Shown here: positions 24,405-32,948 of the stretch, piece by piece
Layout: each line of letters opens with the position of its first letter
Numbering within the stretch: position 1 is the first letter of the stretch
Assembly: GCA_018223375.1 (NCBI GenBank)
Contig: JAGTTS010000001.1
Span: 492,501 to 556,500 of the forward strand
DNA: 64,000 nucleotides
Direction: 5' to 3'
From: Clostridiaceae bacterium Marseille-Q3526
GTDB taxonomy: Bacteria; Bacillota; Clostridia; Lachnospirales; Lachnospiraceae
Notes under the pieces: generated by a model
The model's database searches: none
Told to the model about the DNA's origin: nothing
The model's input: the letters and a program-made list of their open reading frames with translations, nothing else
Made by a program: the position numbers and the translations under genes

Positions 24405-25217
24405 ATGAAATTTACGAAAATGCAGGGAATAGGAAACGACTACGTATATGTGGACTGCTTTCAGGAGACAGTAGAGGATCCGGGGAAGACGGCTGTATTT
24501 GTCAGCGACCGCCATTTTGGAATCGGTTCCGACGGGCTGATTCTCATTAAACCGTCCACTGTGGCTGACTGCCAGATGGATATGTACAACCTGGACGGTT
24601 CCAGGGGAGCGATGTGCGGAAATGGAGTCAGATGCGTGGGAAAATACGCTTATGACCATGGAATTGTGCCGCCGGAGCGGACGACGCTGACTGTGGAGAC
24701 AGCGTCCGGCATTAAGACCTTAAAGGTGCAGGCTGAGAACGGAAAAGCCAGACAGCTGACTGTGGACATGGGGAAGCCTGAAATGACATCAGAGATGTTT
24801 GAGCCTATCACAGTGGAGGGAGAGGAATACCGTTTTATCGGAATTTCCATGGGAAATCCTCATGCAGTCCTGTTTGTGGACAATACGGCGGCAGTGCCTC
24901 TGGAAACCATTGGGCCGAAATTTGAAAATCACAGCCGCTTTCCAGACAGAACCAACACAGAGTTTGTGGAGCTTGTGGACAGAGGACATATTAAAATGAG
25001 AGTCTGGGAGAGAGGATCTGGGGAGACCATGGCCTGCGGAACAGGAGCCTGCGCCAGCGCGGTGGCCAGCATTCTGGCAGGCTATACCGATACGAAGGTG
25101 GAGGTGGAGCTTCTGGGAGGAAGCCTGACCATCGAGTGGGACAGAGAAAAAGACACCGTCTACATGACAGGACCGGCTGAGGAGGTGTTCTCCGGGGAGA
25201 TTGATTTAAAGTTCTAG
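24405..25217 (+). CDS. dapF: Diaminopimelate epimerase
   Basis: 270 residues, the normal length, from ATG 24405 (ribosome site gggaggagcgcagag). Both catalytic cysteines are present: Cys71 in AMCGNGVRC and Cys211 in ETMACGTGACASA. Substrate loops such as GIGNDYVYVDC and GIGSDGLILI are typical. It converts LL- to meso-diaminopimelate for lysine and peptidoglycan synthesis in the cytosol. It follows a Ser-Ser paralogue by about 130 bases with its own promoter and attenuator-like leader. The upstream frame to 24321 crosses the terminator and was not used. Confidence 0.94.
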   Translation: MKFTKMQGIGNDYVYVDCFQETVEDPGKTAVFVSDRHFGIGSDGLILIKPSTVADCQMDMYNLDGSRGAMCGNGVRCVGKYAYDHGIVPPERTTLTVETASGIKTLKVQAENGKARQLTVDMGKPEMTSEMFEPITVEGEEYRFIGISMGNPHAVLFVDNTAAVPLETIGPKFENHSRFPDRTNTEFVELVDRGHIKMRVWERGSGETMACGTGACASAVASILAGYTDTKVEVELLGGSLTIEWDREKDTVYMTGPAEEVFSGEIDLKF

Positions 25218-25300
25218 CCAGGATAAGCAGAAGGAACTCTTTTTGCTCTTTTTCATAGAATATAATAGAAATGCCTAGAAAAGGAGCCTTTCTTTTAAAT

Positions 25301-26101
25301 ATGAAAAAGAGAGTTGTAATAGATGCAGGACATGGAGGAACGACGGATCCGGGAGCCGTCTATTTCGGAAGACAGGAGAAGGACGACGCCTTAAAGCTGG
25401 CTCTGGCAGCAGGCGATCTTTTGGAAGACCGAGGCTTTGACGTGATGTATACCAGGGTGGACGACGTTTACCACACCCCTTACGAGAAGGCGGATATGGG
25501 AAACAGCGCGGGAGCCGATTACTTTATTTCCATTCACAGAAACGCAGCCGGAATACCGGGGACTGCCTCGGGAATTATGACGCTGGTATATGAGGACGCG
25601 GGGGTAAACGGCAGGCTGGCCCGGGCGGTAAATGAGGAGCTGGAAAAAACGGGTTACCAGGATCTGGGCGTGGTGGAGAGGCCGGGACTGGCGGTGCTCA
25701 GGCGGACGGCTATGCCGGCCATCTTGATCGAGGCAGGATTTATTGACAATCCCCAGGATAATCAGCTGTTTGACCAGCAGTTTGAAGCGATTGCAGAGGC
25801 TGTTGCAGACGGCGTGGAGAAGGCGGTGAGGGAGGAGGAAAAGAGGGAGCTGCCAGTCTACTATATGGTGCAGACAGGGGCCTACCGCCTGCGTTCCCTG
25901 GCCGAGCAGCAGCTTGCAGGGCTTCAGTCCCAGGGATATCCGGCTTTTCTGGTCTACGACAACGGCTATTACGATGTGAGGGCCGGCGCTTTTTTGAATC
26001 TGGACTATGCGGCGGCCCTGGAAGAAGAACTCCGATCCCGCGGTTATAATACGTTTATTGTTAAGGATTACAGTACGGAGGATAAGAAGAAGCTGGAATA
26101 G
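25301..26101 (+). CDS. N-acetylmuramoyl-L-alanine amidase (Amidase_3) with SPOR domain
   Basis: 266 residues from ATG 25301. An ATG at 25271 is in frame but lies about six bases after a TATAAT and has no ribosome site. Zn ligands of Amidase_3 are visible: His in VIDAGHGGTTDPG, Glu in FGRQEKDDA and His in FISIHRNAAG, plus the catalytic Glu in ILIEAGFIDN. From about residue 188 a SPOR-like domain follows (YYMVQTGAYRLRSLAEQQLA), which binds glycan strands lacking stem peptides. No signal peptide is seen, similar to clostridial CwlD/CwlB-like enzymes acting in sporulation or released by lysis. Confidence 0.87.
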   Translation: MKKRVVIDAGHGGTTDPGAVYFGRQEKDDALKLALAAGDLLEDRGFDVMYTRVDDVYHTPYEKADMGNSAGADYFISIHRNAAGIPGTASGIMTLVYEDAGVNGRLARAVNEELEKTGYQDLGVVERPGLAVLRRTAMPAILIEAGFIDNPQDNQLFDQQFEAIAEAVADGVEKAVREEEKRELPVYYMVQTGAYRLRSLAEQQLAGLQSQGYPAFLVYDNGYYDVRAGAFLNLDYAAALEEELRSRGYNTFIVKDYSTEDKKKLE

Positions 26102-26218
26102 GAGAGTCATCTTTCTGCCGCTGGATGCCGGGAAGCGGTTCAGCGGCAGAAACGTAAAAAGGGCGGCAGAGCCCGTCAGACAGGACAGAGAGAAAGCCCA
26201 GGTGCAGGAGGAGTAAGG

Positions 26219-28216
26219 ATGAATCAGGAACAGAAAATAGAACGGATGAAGGAGCTGATCGAGCTGCTCAACAGGGCCGGACGGGCCTACTACCAGGAAA
26301 GCCGGGAAATTATGAGTAATTTTGAGTACGATCGGCTTTACGATGAGCTGGCCGGACTGGAGCGGGAGACGAAAACCGTATTTGGAAACAGCCCCACCCA
26401 GAACGTAGGCTACGAGGTAGCCAGCTCCCTTGTGAAGGAACGTCATGAAAAGCCCATGCTCTCCCTGAACAAGACAAAGAGCGTGGAGGAGCTGAAGGAG
26501 TGGCTGGGAAACGAAGAAGGACTTTTGTCCTGGAAAATGGACGGCCTGACGATTGTGCTGACCTATGAGGGCGGAGAGCTGAGGAAAGCCGTCACGAGAG
26601 GAAACGGAGAGATTGGCGAGGTGATTACGGCCAACGCCAGAACCTTTGTCAATGTGCCGAAAACCATTCCCTATACGGGGCAGCTGGTACTGCGCGGCGA
26701 GGCGGTGATCCGCTATTCCGATTTTTTGAAAATCAATGAGGAGATTGAGGAGATTGACGCCAGGTACAAAAATCCCAGAAACCTGTGCAGCGGGTCGGTG
26801 CGCCAGCTGAACAGCCAGATCACGGCTCAGAGAAACGTCCGTTTTTTTGCCTTCAGCCTTGTGATGGCCGAGGGCGTGGAGTTTGAAAATTCCAGGGAGA
26901 AACAGTTTTTATGGCTCCAGTCCCAGGGATTTGAGACTGTGGAGTACAGGCGGGTCACAGCGGACAGCCTGGAGGAGGCGGTAGCCGGATTTTCAAGGCT
27001 TGTGGAGAAAAACGACGTGCCGTCAGACGGCCTTGTGCTTTTGTTTGACGATATTGCTTACGGCCAGTCGCTGGGACGGACTGCGAAATTTCCCAGGGAT
27101 TCCATTGCGTTTAAGTGGGCGGATGAAATCCAGGAGACAACGCTGTCCTACATCGAGTGGAGCGCGTCCAGGACAGGCCTGATTAACCCGGTGGCAGTAT
27201 TTGAGCCGGTGGAGCTGGAAGGAACCACAGTGACCCGGGCCAGCGTTCATAATTTAAGCATTATGGAATCACTGGAGCTGGGAGAGGGGGACAGAATCAC
27301 CGTCTATAAGGCCAATATGATTATTCCCCAGATTGCGGACAACCTGACCAGAAGCGGAGTGAAGAACATTCCATGTACCTGCCCTGTCTGCGGAGGCGCA
27401 ACGGAGATACGCCAGGTGAACGACGTAAAATCGCTGTACTGCACGAATCCTGACTGTCAGGCCAAGAAGCTGAAGAGCTTCGCCCTGTTTGCCAGCCGGG
27501 ATGCCTTAAACATTGCAGGTCTGTCGGAGGCGACTCTGGAAAAGTTCATTGGAAGAGGATTGATCCACGAGTATGCCGATATTTTTCATCTGGACGCTCA
27601 TGAAGCCGAGATTGTGGAGATGGAGGGCTTCGGAAAGAAATCATTTGACAAGCTCTGCGAAGCGGTCAAGAAGGCGTCCCACACCACTCTTCCCCGAGTG
27701 ATTTACGGGCTTGGAGTGGCGGGAATCGGCCTGGCCAACGCAAAAATGCTCTGCCGCCATTTTAAATACGATTTTCAGGCCATGAGGAACGCGGACAAGG
27801 AGGAGCTGGTGGCTGTCGACGGAATCGGGGAGGTTCTGGCAGAGGCCTGGATCCAGTTTTTCCAGAATGAGAAAAATAATAAGATAACAGACCGCCTGCT
27901 GGCGGAGCTTCTGCTTCCTCCGGCCCCTGAGGAGGAAGAGGAGACAGGGGCAGGAAGCGGCCTTGCCGGCCTTACCTTCGTCATTACCGGATCTGTGGAG
28001 CGGTTTAAAAACAGAAAAGAGCTGCAGGAGCTGATTGAGGAGAGGGGAGGAAAGGTGACGGGAAGCGTAACTGCCAAGACAAGCTATCTGATCAACAACG
28101 ACTCTGCCTCCTCTTCCTCAAAGAATAAAAAGGCAAGAGAGCTAAATATCCCCATTATCACAGAGGACGAATTCATCGGACAGTTTATCCCCGGTTCCTC
28201 TGCAGAGACGGCCTAA
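26219..28216 (+). CDS. ligA: NAD-dependent DNA ligase LigA, divergent
   Basis: 665 residues with all LigA domains: the Ia domain (YYQESREIMSNFEYDRLYDE), adenylation motif KMDG (LLSWKMDGLTIVLTYE), an OB fold, a four-Cys zinc finger (CPVCGG ... YCTNPDCQ), HhH repeats and a C-terminal BRCT (GLTFVITGSVERFKNRKELQ). The motif after the nucleophile reads RGNGEIGEVIT instead of the highly conserved RGDGxxGEDVT, so this is a divergent member. It may be a second ligase in the genome. It seals nicks with NAD during replication and repair. Confidence 0.9.
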   Translation: MNQEQKIERMKELIELLNRAGRAYYQESREIMSNFEYDRLYDELAGLERETKTVFGNSPTQNVGYEVASSLVKERHEKPMLSLNKTKSVEELKEWLGNEEGLLSWKMDGLTIVLTYEGGELRKAVTRGNGEIGEVITANARTFVNVPKTIPYTGQLVLRGEAVIRYSDFLKINEEIEEIDARYKNPRNLCSGSVRQLNSQITAQRNVRFFAFSLVMAEGVEFENSREKQFLWLQSQGFETVEYRRVTADSLEEAVAGFSRLVEKNDVPSDGLVLLFDDIAYGQSLGRTAKFPRDSIAFKWADEIQETTLSYIEWSASRTGLINPVAVFEPVELEGTTVTRASVHNLSIMESLELGEGDRITVYKANMIIPQIADNLTRSGVKNIPCTCPVCGGATEIRQVNDVKSLYCTNPDCQAKKLKSFALFASRDALNIAGLSEATLEKFIGRGLIHEYADIFHLDAHEAEIVEMEGFGKKSFDKLCEAVKKASHTTLPRVIYGLGVAGIGLANAKMLCRHFKYDFQAMRNADKEELVAVDGIGEVLAEAWIQFFQNEKNNKITDRLLAELLLPPAPEEEEETGAGSGLAGLTFVITGSVERFKNRKELQELIEERGGKVTGSVTAKTSYLINNDSASSSSKNKKARELNIPIITEDEFIGQFIPGSSAETA

Positions 28217-28289
28217 GATTTCCTGCGGCGGCTGGCAATTACGTCTGAAATATGGTATGATACCCTACAGACTAACGGGGAGGACACAT

Positions 28290-29222
28290 ATGCCGATTAA
28301 AGTACAGAAAGATCTGCCGGCCAAGGCAGTTCTGGAATCAGAAAATATTTTTACCATGGATGAGGACAGGGCCCTGAGCCAGGATATCAGGCCGTTAGAG
28401 ATCCTGATCCTGAATTTGATGCCCATTAAGGAGGAGACGGAGACGCAGCTTCTCAGGGCGCTTTCCAACACGCCTCTGCAGGTAGACTGCACCTTTTTAA
28501 TGCTGGCGTCCCACAATTCGAAGAACACCTCAGCCAGCCATCTGAACAAATTTTACGTAACCTTTGACGAGGTGAAAAAGAGAAAGTTTGACGGAATGAT
28601 TATCACAGGGGCGCCTGTGGAGAACATGGAGTACGAGGAAGTCAATTACTGGCCGGAACTTACCGCGATTATGGAGTGGAGCAAAACCCACGTAACCTCG
28701 ACGCTGCATATCTGCTGGGGCGCCCAGGCGGGTCTTTACTATCACTACCAGATTCCCAAGTACAGGAGAGAGCGGAAGCTGTCAGGCATTTATGAGCACC
28801 AGGTGTTAAACCGTAAGGTTCCGCTGGTGCGGAGCCTGGACGACAGCTTTTACTGTCCCCATTCCAGGTGGACCGAGGTGCGTGAGGAGGATGTGAAAAA
28901 GAATCCGGAGCTGATGATTCTGGCCAAGTCCAGGGAGGCTGGAATTTTTCTTGTGATGAGCCGTGACGGGCGCCAGATTTTCATGCAGGGACATCCGGAG
29001 TACGACAGAATGACGCTGAACAACGAGTACCACAGGGATCTGAAGAAGGGAATGAATCCGGAGATTCCGTACAATTACTATGAGGATAACGATCCGTTTT
29101 CAATTCCTGCCCTGAAGTGGAGAAATATGGCCAACACGCTGTATACCAACTGGCTGAATTTCTACGTTTACCAGGTGACGCCGTATCTTCTGGAGGGCGA
29201 CGGGGCGGAAGCCGAAGAATAA
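28290..29222 (+). CDS. metA: Homoserine O-acyltransferase MetA, predicted acetyl-CoA type
   Basis: 310 residues from ATG 28290 (ribosome site ggggagg). Catalytic Cys in LHICWGAQAGLYYHYQI, and the His/Glu pair in FMQGHPEYDRMTL. Residue 111 is Glu (TGAPVENMEY). In studied MetA enzymes Glu at 111 favours acetyl-CoA while Gly favours succinyl-CoA, so the product is probably O-acetylhomoserine. It is the first step from homoserine to methionine. No S-box riboswitch is visible upstream. Confidence 0.93.
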   Translation: MPIKVQKDLPAKAVLESENIFTMDEDRALSQDIRPLEILILNLMPIKEETETQLLRALSNTPLQVDCTFLMLASHNSKNTSASHLNKFYVTFDEVKKRKFDGMIITGAPVENMEYEEVNYWPELTAIMEWSKTHVTSTLHICWGAQAGLYYHYQIPKYRRERKLSGIYEHQVLNRKVPLVRSLDDSFYCPHSRWTEVREEDVKKNPELMILAKSREAGIFLVMSRDGRQIFMQGHPEYDRMTLNNEYHRDLKKGMNPEIPYNYYEDNDPFSIPALKWRNMANTLYTNWLNFYVYQVTPYLLEGDGAEAEE

Positions 29223-29275
29223 TATCAGCGTCAGAGAAGGAGTTTGTAAAACAGAAACAGTCATGGAGGAAATAC

Positions 29276-30259
29276 ATGAGCACGTATTTGGTAGATTTTG
29301 AGAATGTAGGGGTCGGAGGAATGGACGGCGTGGAAAAGCTGTCAGATCGTGACCGCGTTGTGATTTTTTACGGAAAGCAGGCCGCTGCAGTTCCTTTTGA
29401 GAGACATATTGAGATTGCCTCTTCCAGAGCGGAGGTCAGATACATTAAAGTAGATAAGACAGGAAAGAATTTTTTGGATTTTCAGCTGTCCAGCTACTGC
29501 GGATATCTGATTGGAAGCACATCAGAGAAGGAGTTTATCATTGTCAGCCGCGACAACGGTTTTGGCAGCATGGAGGATTTCTGGCATGGAAAGGAGATGT
29601 CCGGAAAGAAAATCAGCATGAAGCGGCGGCCGGCGATAGCGGCCAGCGGGGAGGAGCTGGAGAGCGTCCGGGAAATCATTGTGGACAAGGGAGAGAGACA
29701 GGCCCAGCCTTCCGGGGAGCCTGCCAAGGAGAAGGAACCGTCCAGACAGGCGGAAGAGGGCCAGAACAGAAGGAACCGTAGAAACAGCAGAAATAACAGA
29801 AACAACAGAAATCAGGGCAGGCCTCAGCCGGAGGGACCGATAAAGATTCAGACCATTTCGGCGGAGAACCGAAAACAGGAGACAGAGCCGCTCAGAGATC
29901 AGAAGGAAAATAAGGCCTGCGAAGAAGTGGGAAGAGAGAAAAAGCAGGAAGAGCGCAGAGGGCCGGAGACTGCAAAAGAGGGGACTGCAAAGAGGCGCAG
30001 CAAAAAAAGAACAGGCTGGACAGACGACAGACGGGAACAGGGCGGCCAGAAGGAGAAAAAAGCCTTGATTCAGGAGAGCTCCACTGAGAGACCCGCTGTG
30101 CAGGAGCAGGAGAAGCAGCCTGAGAGTGAAAAGCGGCCGGAGACGGCAGCAGAACAGAGCGGAGCGTCTCAAAACCAGGAGGGAATAAAGGAGAGGCGTC
30201 CTTACAGGCAGAGCAGGAGAAGACCAAGGGGAAGATACGTCTGGAACAGACAGAAGTAG
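29276..30259 (+). CDS. PIN/NYN-like domain protein with long basic, low-complexity tail
   Basis: 327 residues from ATG 29276 (ribosome site tggaggaaa). Residues 1-125 resemble a PIN/NYN nuclease-like domain: MSTYLVDFENVGVGG with the conserved D-x-E-N start, FLDFQLSSYCGYLIG and FIIVSRDNGF with acidic residues. From residue 140 on the sequence is an unstructured tail rich in Arg, Asn, Gln, Glu and Lys (RRNRRNSRNNRNNRN, later RQSRRRPRGRY), as in RNA-binding proteins. It may be an RNA-processing nuclease. The family is widespread in Lachnospiraceae but I know of no characterised member. Confidence 0.72.
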   Translation: MSTYLVDFENVGVGGMDGVEKLSDRDRVVIFYGKQAAAVPFERHIEIASSRAEVRYIKVDKTGKNFLDFQLSSYCGYLIGSTSEKEFIIVSRDNGFGSMEDFWHGKEMSGKKISMKRRPAIAASGEELESVREIIVDKGERQAQPSGEPAKEKEPSRQAEEGQNRRNRRNSRNNRNNRNQGRPQPEGPIKIQTISAENRKQETEPLRDQKENKACEEVGREKKQEERRGPETAKEGTAKRRSKKRTGWTDDRREQGGQKEKKALIQESSTERPAVQEQEKQPESEKRPETAAEQSGASQNQEGIKERRPYRQSRRRPRGRYVWNRQK

Positions 30260-30308
30260 AAACGGCTGAAAGAGAATGAGCAAAAACAGAAGAAGAGGGG
30301 AACACGAA

Positions 30309-31718
30309 ATGGCAGATAAGACAGCGCTTGATATGCGGTATTTAAATGTGCCGCTTCCGGAAGATTTAATGAAACTGAAGTGGGGAGGAGATTACGAAAG
30401 GCTGATTTCTGTGATTGACAGACGCCTTGCAGATGAAACGCTCCCTGCTCCGCTGAGAAAGCGTCTTCAGCTGGAGCGGATTCTGGCCGCCAGAATCCCG
30501 TCCCAGTATTCATATTCTTATGAGGAGGCTTTAGAACTTCTCCGGGCGAATATCAGAGATTTTAAGGACAAGGAGCTGGAAACACTCTGGGAGGAGAATA
30601 CGGCAGACTGGATTTACATAAACGGCAGAGTACAGTTTCACGAGCTGTTTTTCGAGAATCTGATGAAGACGAGAGACGACTATGGAGCGCGCTTTCTGGG
30701 GACCATGGAGGATAACGAAAAGAACGCGGCCCTTCTCAGGGAGAACGTCCGCCTGATGGAAGAACACGGCGGCCGGACTGTCCATATGCGTCTTTTGACC
30801 AGACTCTCTCTGACTCCTGAGGCGGAGAAGGCCTGCATGGGCAAAACCGCTCATGTCTACATGCCGCTTCCGGTGGAGTATGCCCAGGTAAGGAACCTGC
30901 GCCTGCTGGGATTTGAAGGCACAGCCGGAGAGCCGGTATCTGTGGACAACGGCTCCTATCCTCAGAGAACGGCACGGTTTGAAACGGTGATCCGGGGGGG
31001 AGAGGTATGGCAGACAGAGTTTGAGTTTGACAATGAGACGGTGTTCAGAAATCCGGATCCGTCCCAGGTTCTCTTCTCCCAGCCGTCCTTCTATACAGGA
31101 GAGGAAGCGCCTCACATCCGCTTTACGCCTTACCTCAGGGAACTGACAAGGAGCGTGACAGAAGGAGAGGAAAATCCCCTTCTGGCGGCAGAGAAGATCT
31201 ACAGGTTTATTACCTCCCAGGTCAAATATTCCTTTGTGAGAAGCTACAGCACAGTGGAGGATATACCGGAATTTACGGCTGCCAACAGGAAGGGCGACTG
31301 CGGCTTCCAGGCGCTGCTCTTTATCACCATGTGCAGGATTGCCGGGATTCCGGCCAGATGGCAGTCAGGCCTTTACGCTACGCCTCTGACTGTGGGAAGC
31401 CACGACTGGGCCCAGTATTACGTGGCGCCGTTCGGATGGCTGAGCGCGGACTGCTCCTTCGGAGGATCCGCCTTCCGCCAGGGCGATGAGAAGAGACGGG
31501 CCTACTATGGGGCCAACCTGGATCCCTACAGGATTCCGTATGCCTCCCAGTTTATGCACAGCTTCTCAAGAGAAGAGGAGGGACTGCGGGACGATCCGTA
31601 CGACAACCAGTCGGGGGAGGTATTCTGCGGCGGCCGTTTCCTGCGCTCTGGAAAGGAATTTACTGTAGAATATCGTCTTGAGACAGCGGAAAAGCCATTT
31701 GACGGAACGGGAAAATAG
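30309..31718 (+). CDS. Transglutaminase-like domain protein
   Basis: 469 residues from ATG 30309 (ribosome site gaggggaac); an upstream in-frame ATG (30276) has a poorer site. The C-terminal half has the transglutaminase core: Cys in KGDCGFQALLF, His in VGSHDWAQYY and Asp in GWLSADCSFGG. The N-terminal half is helical and then beta-rich. No signal peptide is visible. Members are thought to be cysteine proteases or peptidoglycan-related enzymes. Substrate unknown. Confidence 0.8.
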   Translation: MADKTALDMRYLNVPLPEDLMKLKWGGDYERLISVIDRRLADETLPAPLRKRLQLERILAARIPSQYSYSYEEALELLRANIRDFKDKELETLWEENTADWIYINGRVQFHELFFENLMKTRDDYGARFLGTMEDNEKNAALLRENVRLMEEHGGRTVHMRLLTRLSLTPEAEKACMGKTAHVYMPLPVEYAQVRNLRLLGFEGTAGEPVSVDNGSYPQRTARFETVIRGGEVWQTEFEFDNETVFRNPDPSQVLFSQPSFYTGEEAPHIRFTPYLRELTRSVTEGEENPLLAAEKIYRFITSQVKYSFVRSYSTVEDIPEFTAANRKGDCGFQALLFITMCRIAGIPARWQSGLYATPLTVGSHDWAQYYVAPFGWLSADCSFGGSAFRQGDEKRRAYYGANLDPYRIPYASQFMHSFSREEEGLRDDPYDNQSGEVFCGGRFLRSGKEFTVEYRLETAEKPFDGTGK

Positions 31719-31764
31719 TGGCATAATGGAACAAACATCATAAAAAGGGGAGGATATTTGTTTT

Positions 31765-32055
31765 ATGAAAGCATATGATGTACAGGCAAAAGCCGAGGTG
31801 GAGGTTACAGTGGAGGATCTGATGAAGCTCTTAGATTCCAACCGTCAGGTGGATCTGGTATTTTCAGAGCCGAGAACAGATGAGGACGGCTATCTCACAT
31901 GGGATCGGGAGAACTGGCTGTTAGTAAAAGAGGGAAAATATCAGAGAAATTATTTCCTGAACGGAAAAGCCCTCTACGATTTCACTCACCACAATAAGTA
32001 TGATATGAAGAACTCCTTCTTCCCGGATCAGGCTGAGAAGATTGAGCTGAACTAA
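31765..32055 (+). CDS. Hypothetical protein, 96 residues
   Basis: Ribosome site aaggggaggatattt. The sequence is acidic with aromatic clusters (TWDRENWLLVKEGKYQRNYF). It shows no signal peptide, membrane helix or known motif. It has its own short leader after the transglutaminase-like gene and ends at the strong terminator at 32078. It is probably a real, lineage-specific gene. Confidence 0.65.
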   Translation: MKAYDVQAKAEVEVTVEDLMKLLDSNRQVDLVFSEPRTDEDGYLTWDRENWLLVKEGKYQRNYFLNGKALYDFTHHNKYDMKNSFFPDQAEKIELN

Positions 32056-32077
32056 GGCTATAGCAAGAGGGAAAAAC

Positions 32078-32128
32078 GCCTGGCAGGACGCTTAAATGAA
32101 AGGAAGCGTCCTGCCAGGCAGTTTTTTG
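32078..32128 (+). terminator. Strong terminator
   Basis: A 16-bp perfect stem GCCTGGCAGGACGCTT/AAGCGTCCTGCCAGGC, then a run of six T. Confidence 0.92.
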
Positions 32129-32129
32129 C

Positions 32130-32190
32130 TTCATAGGAAAAAGCGCGTCCTATGAAATAAAAAATGCTCCGCAGGAATCGCACTGCGGCA
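32130..32190 (-). terminator. Terminator(s) of the C39-like protease gene
   Basis: A 9-bp perfect stem TTCATAGGA/TCCTATGAA (32130-32156) and, nearer the minus-strand gene, CCGCAG/CTGCGG (about 32170-32189) followed on the minus strand by a T-rich tract. Together with the preceding stem they isolate the two convergent genes. Confidence 0.65.
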
Positions 32191-32208
32191 GCCCCCGGTT
32201 CAGAGCTT

Positions 32209-32814
32209 CTACAGAACTTTTCCGGCCGCAAGAGGCGCTTTTCTGTAAAACAGGTAGAAGCCTGGACTTCTGTTATCTGTCTCCTTCGTGAGAAGCTTGA
32301 GAGAGCACCAGGCGAAGGGTTCGTCTAAGAGAACCTTGCCCCTGCGCCCCGGCTCGTCGTACCGTCCGGGCCTGAGAGCCGGATCCAGGACACAGATTTG
32401 ATCTCCGTCGCTTGCAATGAGAAGAATGAAATGTCCCTCATGGGCGAACACTCCCGTGTACCCCTCCCTGTCTCCGCCTACATTGGCAATGACGCAGCCG
32501 CCCCGCTTCAGACAGCGGACAGCGGTGCGGACGCTTTCTGTGGTGGAATATTCCAGATGAAACTGCCTGGCCACCACAGGCCCCAGAATTTCCATATCTG
32601 TGCCTGGAAGCAGATTGGCCTTATGCTTGACAGACAGGGAAACCAGCTTTTTCAGGGAAACAGACTGATCGGTCAGCCTGTCCACAGCCATCGCCAGGCA
32701 GCACAGGCCGCATCCGGCTTCCTTCACAGAACCGCTGTTCAGAGGACTTCCCGGATGGCTGATATCGGTGGGATAGGGAATGGAAGGATACTCTAATTGA
32801 TTCAAATATTTCAT
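32209..32814 (-). CDS. C39-like papain-fold cysteine peptidase
   Basis: 201 residues. Cys in EAGCGLCCLAMAVDRL, His in FAHEGHFILLIA and the following VLDPALRPGRYDEPG match the peptidase C39-like pattern (Cys/His/Asp). No signal peptide is seen (MKYLNQLEYPSIPYP start). Substrate unknown. It stands alone, divergent from the P1 aminopeptidase gene. Confidence 0.7.
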   Translation of the reverse strand: MKYLNQLEYPSIPYPTDISHPGSPLNSGSVKEAGCGLCCLAMAVDRLTDQSVSLKKLVSLSVKHKANLLPGTDMEILGPVVARQFHLEYSTTESVRTAVRCLKRGGCVIANVGGDREGYTGVFAHEGHFILLIASDGDQICVLDPALRPGRYDEPGRRGKVLLDEPFAWCSLKLLTKETDNRSPGFYLFYRKAPLAAGKVL

Positions 32815-32842
32815 AATTTACCCCCTGCATTGAAAAATTCCT

Positions 32843-32872
32843 TTGACAATCTGCATTTCTATAAGATATTAT
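32843..32872 (+). promoter_or_regulatory. Promoter of the P1 peptidase gene
   Basis: TTGACA (32843-32848), an 18-base spacer and TATTAT (32867-32872). Confidence 0.65.
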
Positions 32873-32948
32873 GGGGGAAAAGAAGTCTTTTGTCCAACAG
32901 TTTTTGATATGTGCTTGATAGGACAGAAGAAAAGGGAGGTTCAGCAAA

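Noticed and set aside
28217..28289. S-box (SAM) or other methionine riboswitch before metA
   Set aside because: The gap is only about 70 bases and shows none of the conserved SAM-riboswitch core.
29522..30283. 253-residue minus-strand Leu/Ser-rich ORF
   Set aside because: It is the complement of the Arg/Glu-rich tail of the PIN/NYN-like protein; no ribosome site, and its composition follows from the opposite strand.
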